From positions 1 to 64,000 of the forward strand of contig JBKECN010000067.1 in the NCBI GenBank assembly GCA_047974565.1: a stretch of DNA of 64,000 nucleotides. Reading direction: 5' to 3'. The notes beneath the pieces are model-generated. The model was not told the DNA's origin. It searched no databases and saw only the letters and a list, made by a program, of their open reading frames with translations. Source of the stretch: JBDIAG01 sp047974565 (GTDB lineage: Bacteria > Actinomycetota > Actinomycetes > Actinomycetales > CAWJMD01). Each line of letters begins with the position of its first letter. The first letter of the stretch is position 1. Position numbers and translations under genes: made by a program. This document shows, piece by piece, positions 52,345-62,246 of the stretch.

Positions 52345-53651
52345 GTGGGCTCCACCGGGGCAGCCACCGCAGACGGCTGAGCCGCAAACTCCTGGCCCGC
52401 GGACGCCTGGGCCGCTGACGCGTGGGCTGCTGACGCGTGGGCCGCTGACTCGTGGGCTGCCGCGGACTCCAGGACGGTTCTCACCAGCAGGCGCACCCCC
52501 ACCCCGATCGCCGCTTCGTCGGGCTCATAGTCGCCGCGATGCAGGTCGAAGGTCACCCCACCGGGGGTGCGGGTGCCGAGGCGGGCGAGGGCACCGGGGA
52601 TCTGCTCCAGGTACCAGGCGAAGTCCTCCCCGCCCAGGCTCTGCTCGGTGGGCACCGGCGCTTCGGGACCCAGTTCGAGTTCGGCGGCTCGAGTGAGCAC
52701 AGCGACGGCGTCCGGGTCGTTGACGGTGGGCGGCACGCCATGGGTGAGGCCGAGTTCGGCCCGCACGTCGAAGGGCGCCACGACATGGTCGAGGGCTTCG
52801 CGCAGTAGATCTCCGGCGGTGAACCAGGCGTCGCGCTGCAGCACCCGCAGCGTGCCTTGGACTTCGCCGTGGGCGGGGATCGCGTTGTGCGGCCCCCCGG
52901 CCGCGACCCGTCCCCAGACCAGGCTTGCGCCGGAGCGCGGATCGACTCGCCGGTTGAGCATCGCCGGGAGTTGGGTGATCACCTGGCCGAGCGCGAAAAC
53001 CAGATCGCCGGTCAGGTGCGGGCGTGAGGTATGCCCGCCCTTGCCGGTCAGCCGCACCACCACGTGATCAGAGGCCGAAGTGATCGCTCCGGCCTTGAGT
53101 CCGACCTGGCCGACGTCGACGTGGGGGTCGCAGTGCACCGCGAAGATCTGGTCGATGCCCGAATGGGCTCCGGAGGCAATGACGTCCAGGGCGCCGCCGG
53201 GCGCCAACTCTTCAGCCGGCTGGAAGATCAGCCGGACCCCGCAACCCAGTTCTCCCCGCTCAGCGAGCCGGGCCAGCACGAGTCCGGCGCCGAGCACGAC
53301 CGTGGTGTGCATGTCGTGTCCACAGGCGTGCGCGGTGCCGGGGATCGTGGAGGCCCATGCCGTGCCGGTCTCGTCGACCAGGGGTAGCGCGTCCAGGTCG
53401 GCGCGCAGGCCGACCACGTGCCGACTCACCGGACGGCCGTTGCCATTGGACCGGGCCCCCGAGGGCTCGATATCGCAGGTGAGCCCGGTTCCCTCGAGCA
53501 GGCGAGGGGAAAGCCCGGCGGCTCGCAACCGCTCGGCCACCACTGCGGTGGTGCGCACCTCGGCGCGTCCGGTTTCTGGGTAGGCGTGCAGATCGCGACG
53601 GAAGGCGACGAGCTCATCGGTCAGCGGCGCAAGAAGAGAAGAGATATCCAC
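52341..53651 (-). CDS. M20-family amidohydrolase
   Basis: About 436 residues from GTG 53651: ELVAFRRDLHAYPETG, LRADLDALPLVDETG, HACGHDMHTTVVLGAG (metal His/Asp), IFQPAEELAPGGA, a lid domain and LGGEDFAWYLEQIPGALARLG. This matches AmiA/AmiB-type hydrolases that remove acyl groups from amino acids or peptides. The last ~30 residues are an Ala/Ser/His repeat encoded by four 15-bp units (52402-52461), absent from ordinary members. TACCCT lies nine bases upstream, so a very short leader is possible. A frame to 53831 is rejected. Confidence 0.9.
   Translation of the reverse strand: MDISSLLAPLTDELVAFRRDLHAYPETGRAEVRTTAVVAERLRAAGLSPRLLEGTGLTCDIEPSGARSNGNGRPVSRHVVGLRADLDALPLVDETGTAWASTIPGTAHACGHDMHTTVVLGAGLVLARLAERGELGCGVRLIFQPAEELAPGGALDVIASGAHSGIDQIFAVHCDPHVDVGQVGLKAGAITSASDHVVVRLTGKGGHTSRPHLTGDLVFALGQVITQLPAMLNRRVDPRSGASLVWGRVAAGGPHNAIPAHGEVQGTLRVLQRDAWFTAGDLLREALDHVVAPFDVRAELGLTHGVPPTVNDPDAVAVLTRAAELELGPEAPVPTEQSLGGEDFAWYLEQIPGALARLGTRTPGGVTFDLHRGDYEPDEAAIGVGVRLLVRTVLESAAAHESAAHASAAHASAAQASAGQEFAAQPSAVAAPVEPT
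52402..52461. repeat. Four in-frame 15-bp repeats at the amidohydrolase 3' end
   Basis: Units of GACGCGTGGGCYGCT type at 52402, 52417, 52432 and 52447, coding for a pentapeptide of the type A-A-H-x-S. They extend the C terminus without breaking the frame. Confidence 0.8.
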
Positions 53652-53666
53652 GGTGGAATCAGGGTA

Positions 53667-53921
53667 TCGGGCGTAGGGGCACTGGCTGACCGGTTCAGCG
53701 TGACGGCCCGAGGCAGGGCCGCACAGCTCCCGCACTGGGCGTTGCGGGCGACCAGCGCGACCTCGAGCGGGTCTCAGGACTCCGGCGGCTGGGGCGGCCC
53801 CCGCACTGGCCGTTGCGGGCGACCCCGCCACCGGCCGGACGGCGCTCTGCGCCCAGGCCGCGCCCCGCTAGAACTGCCGCGGCCCCGCTAGAACTGTCGC
53901 GCGGCTGGAACTGCCGCGAGG
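53667..53921. other. Repeat-rich intergenic region
   Basis: No gene supported. A 25-bp direct repeat beginning CCCGCACTGG occurs at 53729 and 53800 (71 bp apart). From 53867 a 17-20-bp repeat, described separately, runs into the next gene. Confidence 0.6.

Positions 53922-53938
<17 letters not shown>
53867..53938. repeat. 17-20-bp tandem repeat over the mutase stop codon
   Basis: Units of GCTAGAACTGYCGCGNG type at 53867 (20 bp), 53887 (17), 53904 (17) and 53921 (18). The fourth contains the stop codon and last codons of the mutase gene (53922 onward); the other three lie just beyond the stop. Confidence 0.8.
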
Positions 53939-55514
<1,576 letters not shown>

Positions 55515-55520
55515 GCAGCG

Positions 55521-55526
55521 AGGCTA
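55521..55526 (-). promoter_or_regulatory. Putative -10 element of the mutase gene
   Basis: TAGCCT on the minus strand exactly six bases before ATG 55514; no Shine-Dalgarno sequence. Confidence 0.55.
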
Positions 55527-55669
55527 CCCAACCGGGTCGGGACGCCACCGGGGGCCGGTGATGGTCTACGTCACACGCCAACTCGGGACCTGGACCGCTC
55601 GTCACGGGCACGGGTGTATGCCCTCTAATGCACGCTCGGGCCAAGCACGCTCGGAACGCCCATGCACGC

Positions 55670-58600
55670 TCAGAACGGTGGAGGCAGGTCGCGTGGTCCG
55701 GTCCAGATGTTGACCCGGCCGTCACGTGTGGCTGGTGGTTCTGGGTCGACGATGGATGGGCGCTCGGGAGTTGGGGTGAGATTGCGGGGGTTGGGGTCGA
55801 TACTGGCCCCGGCCGGTCGGCACGGTACGCGCGGCGTCGGGTTGGTGTGTCTGCGCAGGTCGGGGCGCCAGTGCAGGTCCTCCTCGACCGGCCGGCCGGC
55901 GTCGGGGTCGTTGGCCAGCAGGACTGCGTCGAGGTCGTTGGCCAGCAGGCCGGCGTCGAGGTCGTTGGCCGGCAGGACTGCGTCGAGGCCGTTGGCCGGG
56001 TCTGTGTCAGACAGCGGGCCTTCGTCAGTGATGCGGGCAGCATGACTGCTGTCGTCGGGCTGAGCCTCGCCGGCCTGGCGCCGGTTCGGAATGGCGCGCG
56101 TCCCGACACGAGGGCCGACGTTGTCGTGGTCAGGCTCGGCGGCCACCGCGATGGATCCATCGGTGGCGGTAGCGATGAAGGTGCAGGTGGTGTCGGTGGG
56201 GGTGCCAGCCGTATCGGCGGTTGCGTCCGCGCCAGTGGGGGTCGTGTCGGCGGCGGCATTCACGGTGTCCATGGCGATCGTGGTCTGAGCGACACCGGTC
56301 GCAGCGTCAGCCCCGGTCACGGCATCCGCACCGGTGACGGCGTCGGCGGCGCCCACCACGGTTGCTGCGTCAGCACCGATCACGGCATCAGGGACGGTTG
56401 CGGCATCCGCACCGGTCACGGCATCAGCGACGGTTGCGGCATCCGCACCGATCACGGCATCAGCGGGGGTCACGCTGTCAGCGACGGTCGCAGCGTCCGC
56501 GGGGGTAGTGGAGCCAGCGGCGGCATCGGCGACAGTGTCAGTGTCCGGGTCAGTTTCCGGGGCTGGCGGGTGTTCGACCGGTGGGTGTGTGTGCTGGTAG
56601 TTGGTGGGGTAGGTGATGCCGGTTTGGCCGGTGGGGGTGGTCCAGGCGATGGCGCCGGTGTCGGGGTTGCGGTGGACCTGCCAGCCGGGCTGATGGGTTT
56701 TGAGGAGGTGGTGGGGTCGGCACAGGTGGTGCAGGTTGTCCAGGCTGGTGGGTCCTTGGGGGTAGGGGGTCAGGTGGTCGGCGTCGCAGCGTGCGGCCGG
56801 GACGGTGCAGCCGGGGAAGGTGCAGGTCTGGTTGATGTGGTTGAGGTGGCGGCGGATCGTGGCGGTGGGCCGGTAGGAGCGGGTGGAGATGTCCAGCGGG
56901 GTGGTGGTGATCGGGTCGGTGATGATCCGGGTCCAGGTGGCATCGGCGGCGAGGTCGCGGGCGACGTGGGCGGGTAGGGGTCCGTACCCGGCGAGGTGGG
57001 CGGGGTTCTCGGCGAGGCCGAGCAGGGTGGGTAGGTCGATGGTCAGGTTCAGGGTGGTCGGGGTGGTGTGGTGGCGCATCAGGACCCCGGCGGGGTCGGC
57101 CAGGACGGTCTCGGCGATCAGGCGCAGGGCATCGAACCGATCCCGCCCTGGGGACCACCGGCGGGCGGGATCGGTGACCGCACCGAACCAGTCCGGGCGA
57201 GTCCACCGCTCCCATGCGTCACCAGCACCAGCACCAGCACCAGCACCAGCACCAGCACCGAGATGATCGGTGGCACCGGGGTCGGGTATGCGCGCAGACG
57301 TCTCCCCTGTGACCTGGTGCGGGGCGGCAACCGAGCCGGTGTGCGCGCTCACGGTCTCGGCGGCGGGCGCCGATGCGGGCCGGGCCTGCGGGCCCTGGTC
57401 CGGGCTGCCGGCAGCCGACTGGATGTCGTCCCGCGAGTGCGCAGACGTCTCCCCCGCAGCGTGGGGAGGGGTCGCAGACGGATCGGCAGGCGGCCCCACG
57501 GTGTCAGCAGCGCGGGCTGCGACCGGCTGGGCGGCCAGGTCCTGATCCGGGCTGCCGGCAGCCACCTGGGTGTCGCCCCACGAGTGCGCAGACGCCTCCC
57601 CCGCAGCGTAGGGAGGAGTCGCAGACGGATCGGCAGGTGGCCCCACGGTCTCAGCAGCGCGAGCCGAGACCGGCTGGGCGGCCAGGTCCTGGTCCGGGCT
57701 GCCGGCAGCCACCTGGGTGTCGCCCCACGAGTGCGCAGACGTCTCCCCTACGGCCTGGGGCGGGGCGGCAGCGCAAGCAGCGGGTGGGCGCATGATCTCA
57801 GCGCCGGGAGCCGATGCGGGCCGAGTGTCCGGGTCTTGGGACGGGTTGCCGCGGCAAGGCGTGGCGGCCGCGGGGTCGTCGTGCGAGCCGGTACCGGCGC
57901 AGGGCGGGTGATATTGGCCGTGAGCAGGCGCCATGCCACGCCCAGGAGCATCGGTGCCGGGCACATCGCGGTCACACACGTCGGCGCCGGGCACATCGCG
58001 GTCACGCACGTCGGGGTCACGCACGTCGGGGTCGGGCACGTCGGCCTCGGACACGTCCGCGCCGGGAACGTCGGCGTCACGAGAATCGGTGCGTCCAGAA
58101 TCGCTGGCGCGCATGGGCGCGCCAGCCTCCTTCGACTGCTCACCGGCCGCCTGGGCCTGGCTAGTGGCGTGGTCCTCGCCACCGCCGTACGACGCGCCCC
58201 CTGCGGCCACCCGGTCGGTCACGTCATCAGAGCCGGCGCCTCCGGAAGGTTCGTACGGAGTTGATGCAGGATCCCGCTGACACCCATCGCTGTCACCGGG
58301 CACCGGCGCATGGGCCCGGGACGCCATAGGTCCCGGGCGAGCGGGATGACCGGTGCCCGAGGGCGGGTCGGTCCCCTTGCTCGCCTGCGCACCCTCTGCG
58401 GGCCCCGAGTCGGGATCCGCGGCAGCGGCGCCGGCATCTGGCGGGGCCTCGGCATCTGGCGCGTGGTCGCAAGCCGTGCTCGTCCGCTCATCCGCTGGGG
58501 GCTCAGCGCTGCAGTCGGCGGGCGTGGCCGCGCGGGTCCCGCCTGTCGCGGCAGCGGGGTTGTCGTTCGAGGCGGGGGGCCGCCAACCCAGAGTGTCGGC

Positions 58601-59518
58601 CAGTGCGCACACGGCCTGATACATGGTCTCGATCGATTCGGCCGGGCCCTCGGCCACCAATCGTGCCAAGCCATCGGGCAACGGCTCGGTCCACACGCTC
58701 CGCTCATCGGCTCCCCGCTGCCGGCGGGCCCGCACAGCGTCGGGATCCAGGCGCATCATCGCCTCGCGATACCGGCTCGCCAGCCGCCGCGGGGTGAACC
58801 AGACGGCCGGGTCGGCCTCGAATGGGGCCAGCGCATCAGCCTCGATCAACCGGAGCACCTCGCGCTCGCTCACCTCATCGGTCTCCCGCACCACCGCAAC
58901 CACATGCGCCCAACACACCCGCCCCGAAGACAGCAAGCGCAGCAACCCTGGTAACCAGCCCACCAGCCGCGTGCACTGATGCACGAACCGCTCCACCTCG
59001 CCCTTACTCGTGTGGGTAATAAAACCCACCTCGATCGATCCGTCCCAATCGATCCCCGCCATCTCTCGTGCGCTCGCCCCGGCCATGGATTCCGCCAGCT
59101 CACACGCCCTCGCGAACCGGATGTCCGCCAGCTGCGCAACCGCCATCGCCTGAACAGCCTGCGTCAACCCGACCGCCTTCTGCGTGGCCCGCACGGTGGC
59201 CAACAACTCCACATCCGACAACGCCCCGCCTGGGGTGTGCGGCTGTGGCGCCGGTTCGAACTCTGCGTCGAGGTTGGCGTCGGAGCCGGGGCTGACCCCA
59301 GAACCAGAAGGACTGTCGGTGGCGACCGGCATGCTCTCGGTGGGATGGGACACCCCCTCGGAGCCGTGCGCGTCAGGCGGTTCAGCGCCGTTGCTCCGAC
59401 CCGGACCGCAATCAGCGTCCACCTCGTCAACGGCCTCGCGATGGGGACCGCCCCGACCATCGGCCCGGAGGCGTGGATCCCCTCCACGGCACGACGGTTC
59501 GGGTGCTGTACTGGACAT
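55670..59518 (-). CDS. Giant DUF222/HNH endonuclease-like protein with repetitive insert
   Basis: 1282 residues, about three times the usual size. The 13E12/DUF222 helical region begins near 100 (SDVELLATVRATQKAVGL to MYQAVCALADTLGW near 312). It is then interrupted by ~450 residues of low complexity: a 49-residue tandem repeat, DVxxx pentapeptides and an Ala-Gly run. DUF222 resumes at DAWERWTRP (near 755), followed by an HNH nuclease near 896-945 (CTFPGC, CDADHLTPYPQGPT, LCRPHHLLKTH). The tail has 12-residue (ADAVTGADAATV) and 10-residue (LDAVLLANDP) repeats. ATG 59518 has TAATGT six bases upstream. Role unknown. Confidence 0.9.
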   Translation of the reverse strand: MSSTAPEPSCRGGDPRLRADGRGGPHREAVDEVDADCGPGRSNGAEPPDAHGSEGVSHPTESMPVATDSPSGSGVSPGSDANLDAEFEPAPQPHTPGGALSDVELLATVRATQKAVGLTQAVQAMAVAQLADIRFARACELAESMAGASAREMAGIDWDGSIEVGFITHTSKGEVERFVHQCTRLVGWLPGLLRLLSSGRVCWAHVVAVVRETDEVSEREVLRLIEADALAPFEADPAVWFTPRRLASRYREAMMRLDPDAVRARRQRGADERSVWTEPLPDGLARLVAEGPAESIETMYQAVCALADTLGWRPPASNDNPAAATGGTRAATPADCSAEPPADERTSTACDHAPDAEAPPDAGAAAADPDSGPAEGAQASKGTDPPSGTGHPARPGPMASRAHAPVPGDSDGCQRDPASTPYEPSGGAGSDDVTDRVAAGGASYGGGEDHATSQAQAAGEQSKEAGAPMRASDSGRTDSRDADVPGADVSEADVPDPDVRDPDVRDRDVPGADVCDRDVPGTDAPGRGMAPAHGQYHPPCAGTGSHDDPAAATPCRGNPSQDPDTRPASAPGAEIMRPPAACAAAPPQAVGETSAHSWGDTQVAAGSPDQDLAAQPVSARAAETVGPPADPSATPPYAAGEASAHSWGDTQVAAGSPDQDLAAQPVAARAADTVGPPADPSATPPHAAGETSAHSRDDIQSAAGSPDQGPQARPASAPAAETVSAHTGSVAAPHQVTGETSARIPDPGATDHLGAGAGAGAGAGAGDAWERWTRPDWFGAVTDPARRWSPGRDRFDALRLIAETVLADPAGVLMRHHTTPTTLNLTIDLPTLLGLAENPAHLAGYGPLPAHVARDLAADATWTRIITDPITTTPLDISTRSYRPTATIRRHLNHINQTCTFPGCTVPAARCDADHLTPYPQGPTSLDNLHHLCRPHHLLKTHQPGWQVHRNPDTGAIAWTTPTGQTGITYPTNYQHTHPPVEHPPAPETDPDTDTVADAAAGSTTPADAATVADSVTPADAVIGADAATVADAVTGADAATVPDAVIGADAATVVGAADAVTGADAVTGADAATGVAQTTIAMDTVNAAADTTPTGADATADTAGTPTDTTCTFIATATDGSIAVAAEPDHDNVGPRVGTRAIPNRRQAGEAQPDDSSHAARITDEGPLSDTDPANGLDAVLPANDLDAGLLANDLDAVLLANDPDAGRPVEEDLHWRPDLRRHTNPTPRVPCRPAGASIDPNPRNLTPTPERPSIVDPEPPATRDGRVNIWTGPRDLPPPF
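57258..57845. repeat. 147-bp in-frame tandem repeat within the HNH gene
   Basis: CTGCCGGCAGCC anchors begin at 57405, 57552 and 57699, exactly 147 bp (49 codons) apart, with a degenerate first copy from about 57258. The copies differ by scattered substitutions. Confidence 0.85.
57945..58095. repeat. 15-bp in-frame repeats within the HNH gene
   Basis: About ten units of a GG(T/G)CACGTCGGCGCC-like 15-mer, coding for pentapeptides of the form D-V-x-x-x (for example DVPGA, DVRDP, DVCDR). Confidence 0.75.
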
Positions 59519-59524
59519 GCACTC

Positions 59525-59530
59525 ACATTA
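59525..59530 (-). promoter_or_regulatory. Putative -10 element of the HNH gene
   Basis: TAATGT on the minus strand, six bases before ATG 59518, in a locally AT-rich stretch; supports the long N terminus. Confidence 0.5.
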
Positions 59531-59914
59531 TCTCGATCACTTGTTCTAGACAAGACCTCGTTCGTATGCTTTTAATACTGCTTAGCCATCGTCCACAGAA
59601 GGAGAGCGGTCTCATCATGAACGACGCCATACAGGTACGATCGGGTGAAAACCGGACAACAAGAGATTTCGGCCGCAGGAGCCGTCACGCGCCGGAGGAG
59701 TCCGGGCGGTGTCGGCCACGCGAGCCGGGCTGGCGGCGCGGGCAGGCGCAGCGAACCCGCGGCCAGCGGGCAGCCCCAACCCGTGCAAGATCTTGGCCTC
59801 GGGACCGACCCGAGCACTCGTACGTCCGGCTGCCGGACGAAAGATGCCACGAAGGCCGCACACACCGGACACCTGGCCGGTCACCCGAGCGGTCACGCGC
59901 AGCGCGCACGACAA
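59531..59914. other. Intergenic region upstream of the HNH gene
   Basis: AT-rich for the first ~120 bases, then GC-rich. A plus-strand frame opens at ATG 59617 after AAGGAG, but it is Arg/Ser/Pro-rich and would run antisense into hspR. I see no supported gene. Confidence 0.5.
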
Positions 59915-59955
59915 AGGCCTGCCAAACCGCTACGGGTAGCAGTGTTGACAGGCCT
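59915..59955 (-). terminator. Two-level hairpin after hspR
   Basis: Outer arms AGGCCTG (59915-59921) and CAGGCCT (59949-59955), inner arms GCTAC (59929-59933) and GTAGC (59936-59940). It is about 57 bp past the hspR stop, and on the transcribed strand is followed by TTTGT. Probably the operon terminator. Confidence 0.55.
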
Positions 59956-60011
59956 GAGACGACGCGGCTTGAATCGATCCGGGAGTGCCCGTGGGCCGGG
60001 TCTTCCCAGCC

Positions 60012-60449
60012 TCAGCGGCCGGACCGCCAGAGCACGACCTCGCCTCGTGAGCCGGTCCGTTCGGGTCGGCTTCCGGGCCGCATCGCGACCACGTCACCGG
60101 ACGCGCCGGCGGCGAAGACCCGCTGCTGCTTCTGCATCGCCTGATAGGCAGCGAGCAGGTCGTCGGACAGCTCGCGGACCTTGTGCTGCAAGGCTTCCAC
60201 CTGCAGTTCGAGTTCGAGGATGCGCTTGACGCCGGCCAGGTTCACACCCTCCTCCTGCGAGAGGCGCTGCACCTCACGCAGGACCGCGATGTCACGGGCC
60301 GAGTAGCGCCGCCCCTTGCCGGACGACCGGCTGGGCGTGACGAGCCCCAGCCGGTCGTATTGGCGCAGGGTCTGCGGGTGCATGCCCGCAAGCTCCGCAG
60401 CCACCGAGATGACGAAAACCGGTGCGTTCTCGTCGAAGTGAGTCGGCAT
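60012..60449 (-). CDS. hspR: MerR-family heat-shock repressor HspR
   Basis: 145 residues. MerR-type winged helix at the N terminus: VFVISVAAELAGMHPQTLRQYDRLGLVTPSRSSGKGRRYSARDIAVLREVQRLSQEEGVNLAGVKRILEL, followed by a coiled-coil stretch. HspR binds inverted repeats (HAIR) upstream of dnaK with DnaK as co-repressor in Streptomyces; that promoter lies outside this window. The start overlaps the dnaJ stop by one base (TGATG), so it is the last gene of the operon. A hydrophilic C-terminal tail follows the coil. Confidence 0.95.
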   Translation of the reverse strand: MPTHFDENAPVFVISVAAELAGMHPQTLRQYDRLGLVTPSRSSGKGRRYSARDIAVLREVQRLSQEEGVNLAGVKRILELELQVEALQHKVRELSDDLLAAYQAMQKQQRVFAAGASGDVVAMRPGSRPERTGSRGEVVLWRSGR

Positions 60450-61519
60450 CAGACACCCTTCGCCGCTCGGGCCCGGGCCAGCAGATCGTCTCTGGGGTCC
60501 TGCCCGCGGGTCGCCTCGGCGAATGCCTCGACGGCCTCCTTGGCTTCACGGTCCAAACGCGAGGGAACGACGATCGAGAGGGTGACGAGCAGGTCGCCCG
60601 TTGCCTTCTTCGTCTTCAGCCCCTTGCCGCGTGCTCGCAGCACACGCCCCGACGGGGTACCGGCCGGCACCTTGAGCCGAACCGTCCCACCGTCCAGGGT
60701 GGGCACCTCGATCTGGGCACCGAGTGCTGCCTCGGCGAAGGTGATGGGCACGGTGACCGTGAGGTCCGCCTCGCCCTTGCGGCCGAACACCGGGTGTTCC
60801 CGCACGGTGACGGTGATGATGAGATCACCGGGAGGTCCGCCGGTCATCGACGGCTGGCCCTTGCCGGCCAGCCTGATCTTCTGGCCGTCCTTGACCCCCG
60901 CGGGGATCCGGGTCTTCACCGTGGCGCCGTCGCTGGAGGTCAGCGAGACCGTCTCGCCGTGAGCGGCGGCGTTGAAGCTGAGCGTCGTGCTCGCTTCGAT
61001 GTCGCCACCCTTGACCGGGCCGCGCCCGTAGCCGGGCTGCCCGTACGAGCCGTAACCGGCTGCACCCCCAGGCGTTCCGTAACCGGGGCCGGCACCTCCG
61101 CCCTGACCGAACATCCGGAGCAGATCGTCCAGGTCGGGGTTGGCGCCGCCACCACCGCCGCCGCCAGTCGTGAAGCGCACATTGCGCCCACCCGCACCGG
61201 CGTTGCCGAACAGGCCACCGAGCAGATCCTCGAAACCGGCTGAGCCGGCTCCTCCACCGGGACCCGCGGTGAAGCGGGCACCCCCGGCCATGGAGCGGAT
61301 GGCGTCGTACTGCTCGCGCTTCTCCGGGTCCGAGAGAACCGAGTAGGCCTCTCCGACCTCCTTGAACTTGGCCTCGGCCTGCGGGTCGTTGCTGTTCGCA
61401 TCGGGGTGCAGGGTGCGCGCCTTCTTGCGATACGCCTTCTTGATGTCGGCCTCAGAGGCGTCCTTGGAGACACCGAGCACGGCATAGAAATCCTTGTCAA
61501 ACCAATCCTGTCCGGTCAC
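60449..61519 (-). CDS. dnaJ: DnaJ co-chaperone without zinc finger
   Basis: 356 residues from GTG 61519 with GGAGG close upstream. J domain: DFYAVLGVSKDASEADIKKAYRKKARTLHPDAN with the HPD motif, and AYSVLSDPEKREQYD. A long Gly-rich region follows (about 75-170), then the C-terminal substrate-binding repeats (KTRIPAGVKDGQKIRLAGKGQP, GDLIITVTVREHPVFGRKGEADL, TLDGGTVRLKVPAGTPSGRVLRARGKG). No Cys residues are present, so the CxxCxGxG zinc centre of classical DnaJ is missing. It stimulates DnaK ATPase. Confidence 0.94.
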   Translation of the reverse strand: MTGQDWFDKDFYAVLGVSKDASEADIKKAYRKKARTLHPDANSNDPQAEAKFKEVGEAYSVLSDPEKREQYDAIRSMAGGARFTAGPGGGAGSAGFEDLLGGLFGNAGAGGRNVRFTTGGGGGGGANPDLDDLLRMFGQGGGAGPGYGTPGGAAGYGSYGQPGYGRGPVKGGDIEASTTLSFNAAAHGETVSLTSSDGATVKTRIPAGVKDGQKIRLAGKGQPSMTGGPPGDLIITVTVREHPVFGRKGEADLTVTVPITFAEAALGAQIEVPTLDGGTVRLKVPAGTPSGRVLRARGKGLKTKKATGDLLVTLSIVVPSRLDREAKEAVEAFAEATRGQDPRDDLLARARAAKGV

Positions 61520-61595
61520 CGGGCCTCCCTTCGTCTGTGGTGTTCATCGGTCGTGTGGTCGTGTTGGCTAGGCGAGCGCGGGGTTGCTGCCGGCT

Positions 61596-62246
61596 TCACT
61601 CGGGCCCGGCCACCGCAACCCGGGCGGGTCGCAGGACCTTGGTGTCCACCCGGTAGCCGGGCTGCAGCACCTGGGTCACGGTGGTCGAGGTGGCCTCGGG
61701 TGAACTGGCGTGGAAGAGCGCCTCGTGGATCGTGGGATCGAACTCCTCACCCACATCGCCGTACCGCTCCAGCCCGTACTTGCCCAAGGACGCCTCGAGC
61801 TTCTCGGCGATCGCCGCAAAGGGCCCGCCTTCGAGGTCGCCGTGCTGGCGCGCCAGGGCGATGTCGTCGAGCACCGGCAGCAGCGACTCCAGCACCGACG
61901 CGATGGCCGCGTCCCGCGCGACACTGCGGTCGCGCTCGACTCGCTTGCGGTAGTTGACGTACTCGGCCTGCAGCCGCTGCAGGTCCACCAACCGCTCCTG
62001 GGCGAGCTGGGCTGCCGCCGAATCCACCGAGGACGCGTCCAGGCCCGACAGGTCGTCGGGCACCTGCGACTCGGTGTCGGCACCGGGCTCGCCGGCCGGC
62101 GTGGCCGCACCCGGTGCGGGGGTCGCCGTCGGCTCTGTGGGACGTACGGACCCGGTCTCCGGGTCGATCCGTCGCTTGTCCCGGATCACCGGGGCGGGCT
62201 CTTCAGCCTCGCCCCGGCGCTCGGGGTTGTCGTTGCCAGAACTCAC
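61596..62246 (-). CDS. grpE: Nucleotide exchange factor GrpE
   Basis: 216 residues from GTG 62246, overlapping the dnaK stop (GTGA). The first ~80 residues are disordered and acidic/Pro-rich. A coiled coil follows (AQLAQERLVDLQRLQAEYVNYRKRVERDRSVA), then the GrpE head: LESLLPVLDDIALARQHGDLEGGPFAAIAEKL, and YGDVGEEFDPTIHEALF with VLQPGYRVDTKVLRPARVAVA. It releases ADP from DnaK. The dnaJ start is 76 bp downstream. Confidence 0.96.
   Translation of the reverse strand: MSSGNDNPERRGEAEEPAPVIRDKRRIDPETGSVRPTEPTATPAPGAATPAGEPGADTESQVPDDLSGLDASSVDSAAAQLAQERLVDLQRLQAEYVNYRKRVERDRSVARDAAIASVLESLLPVLDDIALARQHGDLEGGPFAAIAEKLEASLGKYGLERYGDVGEEFDPTIHEALFHASSPEATSTTVTQVLQPGYRVDTKVLRPARVAVAGPE

Noticed and set aside
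57258..57845. CRISPR-like regular repeats in the HNH gene
   Set aside because: The spacing is regular, but the whole 147-bp unit is conserved and in frame; it is a coding tandem repeat.
58000..58095. Pentapeptide-repeat (A[D/N]LXX) fold
   Set aside because: The DVxxx units lack the central Leu/Phe pattern of that fold.
59617..60144. Plus-strand frame from ATG 59617 after AAGGAG
   Set aside because: Arg/Ser/Pro-rich product that would run antisense into hspR; no family resemblance.
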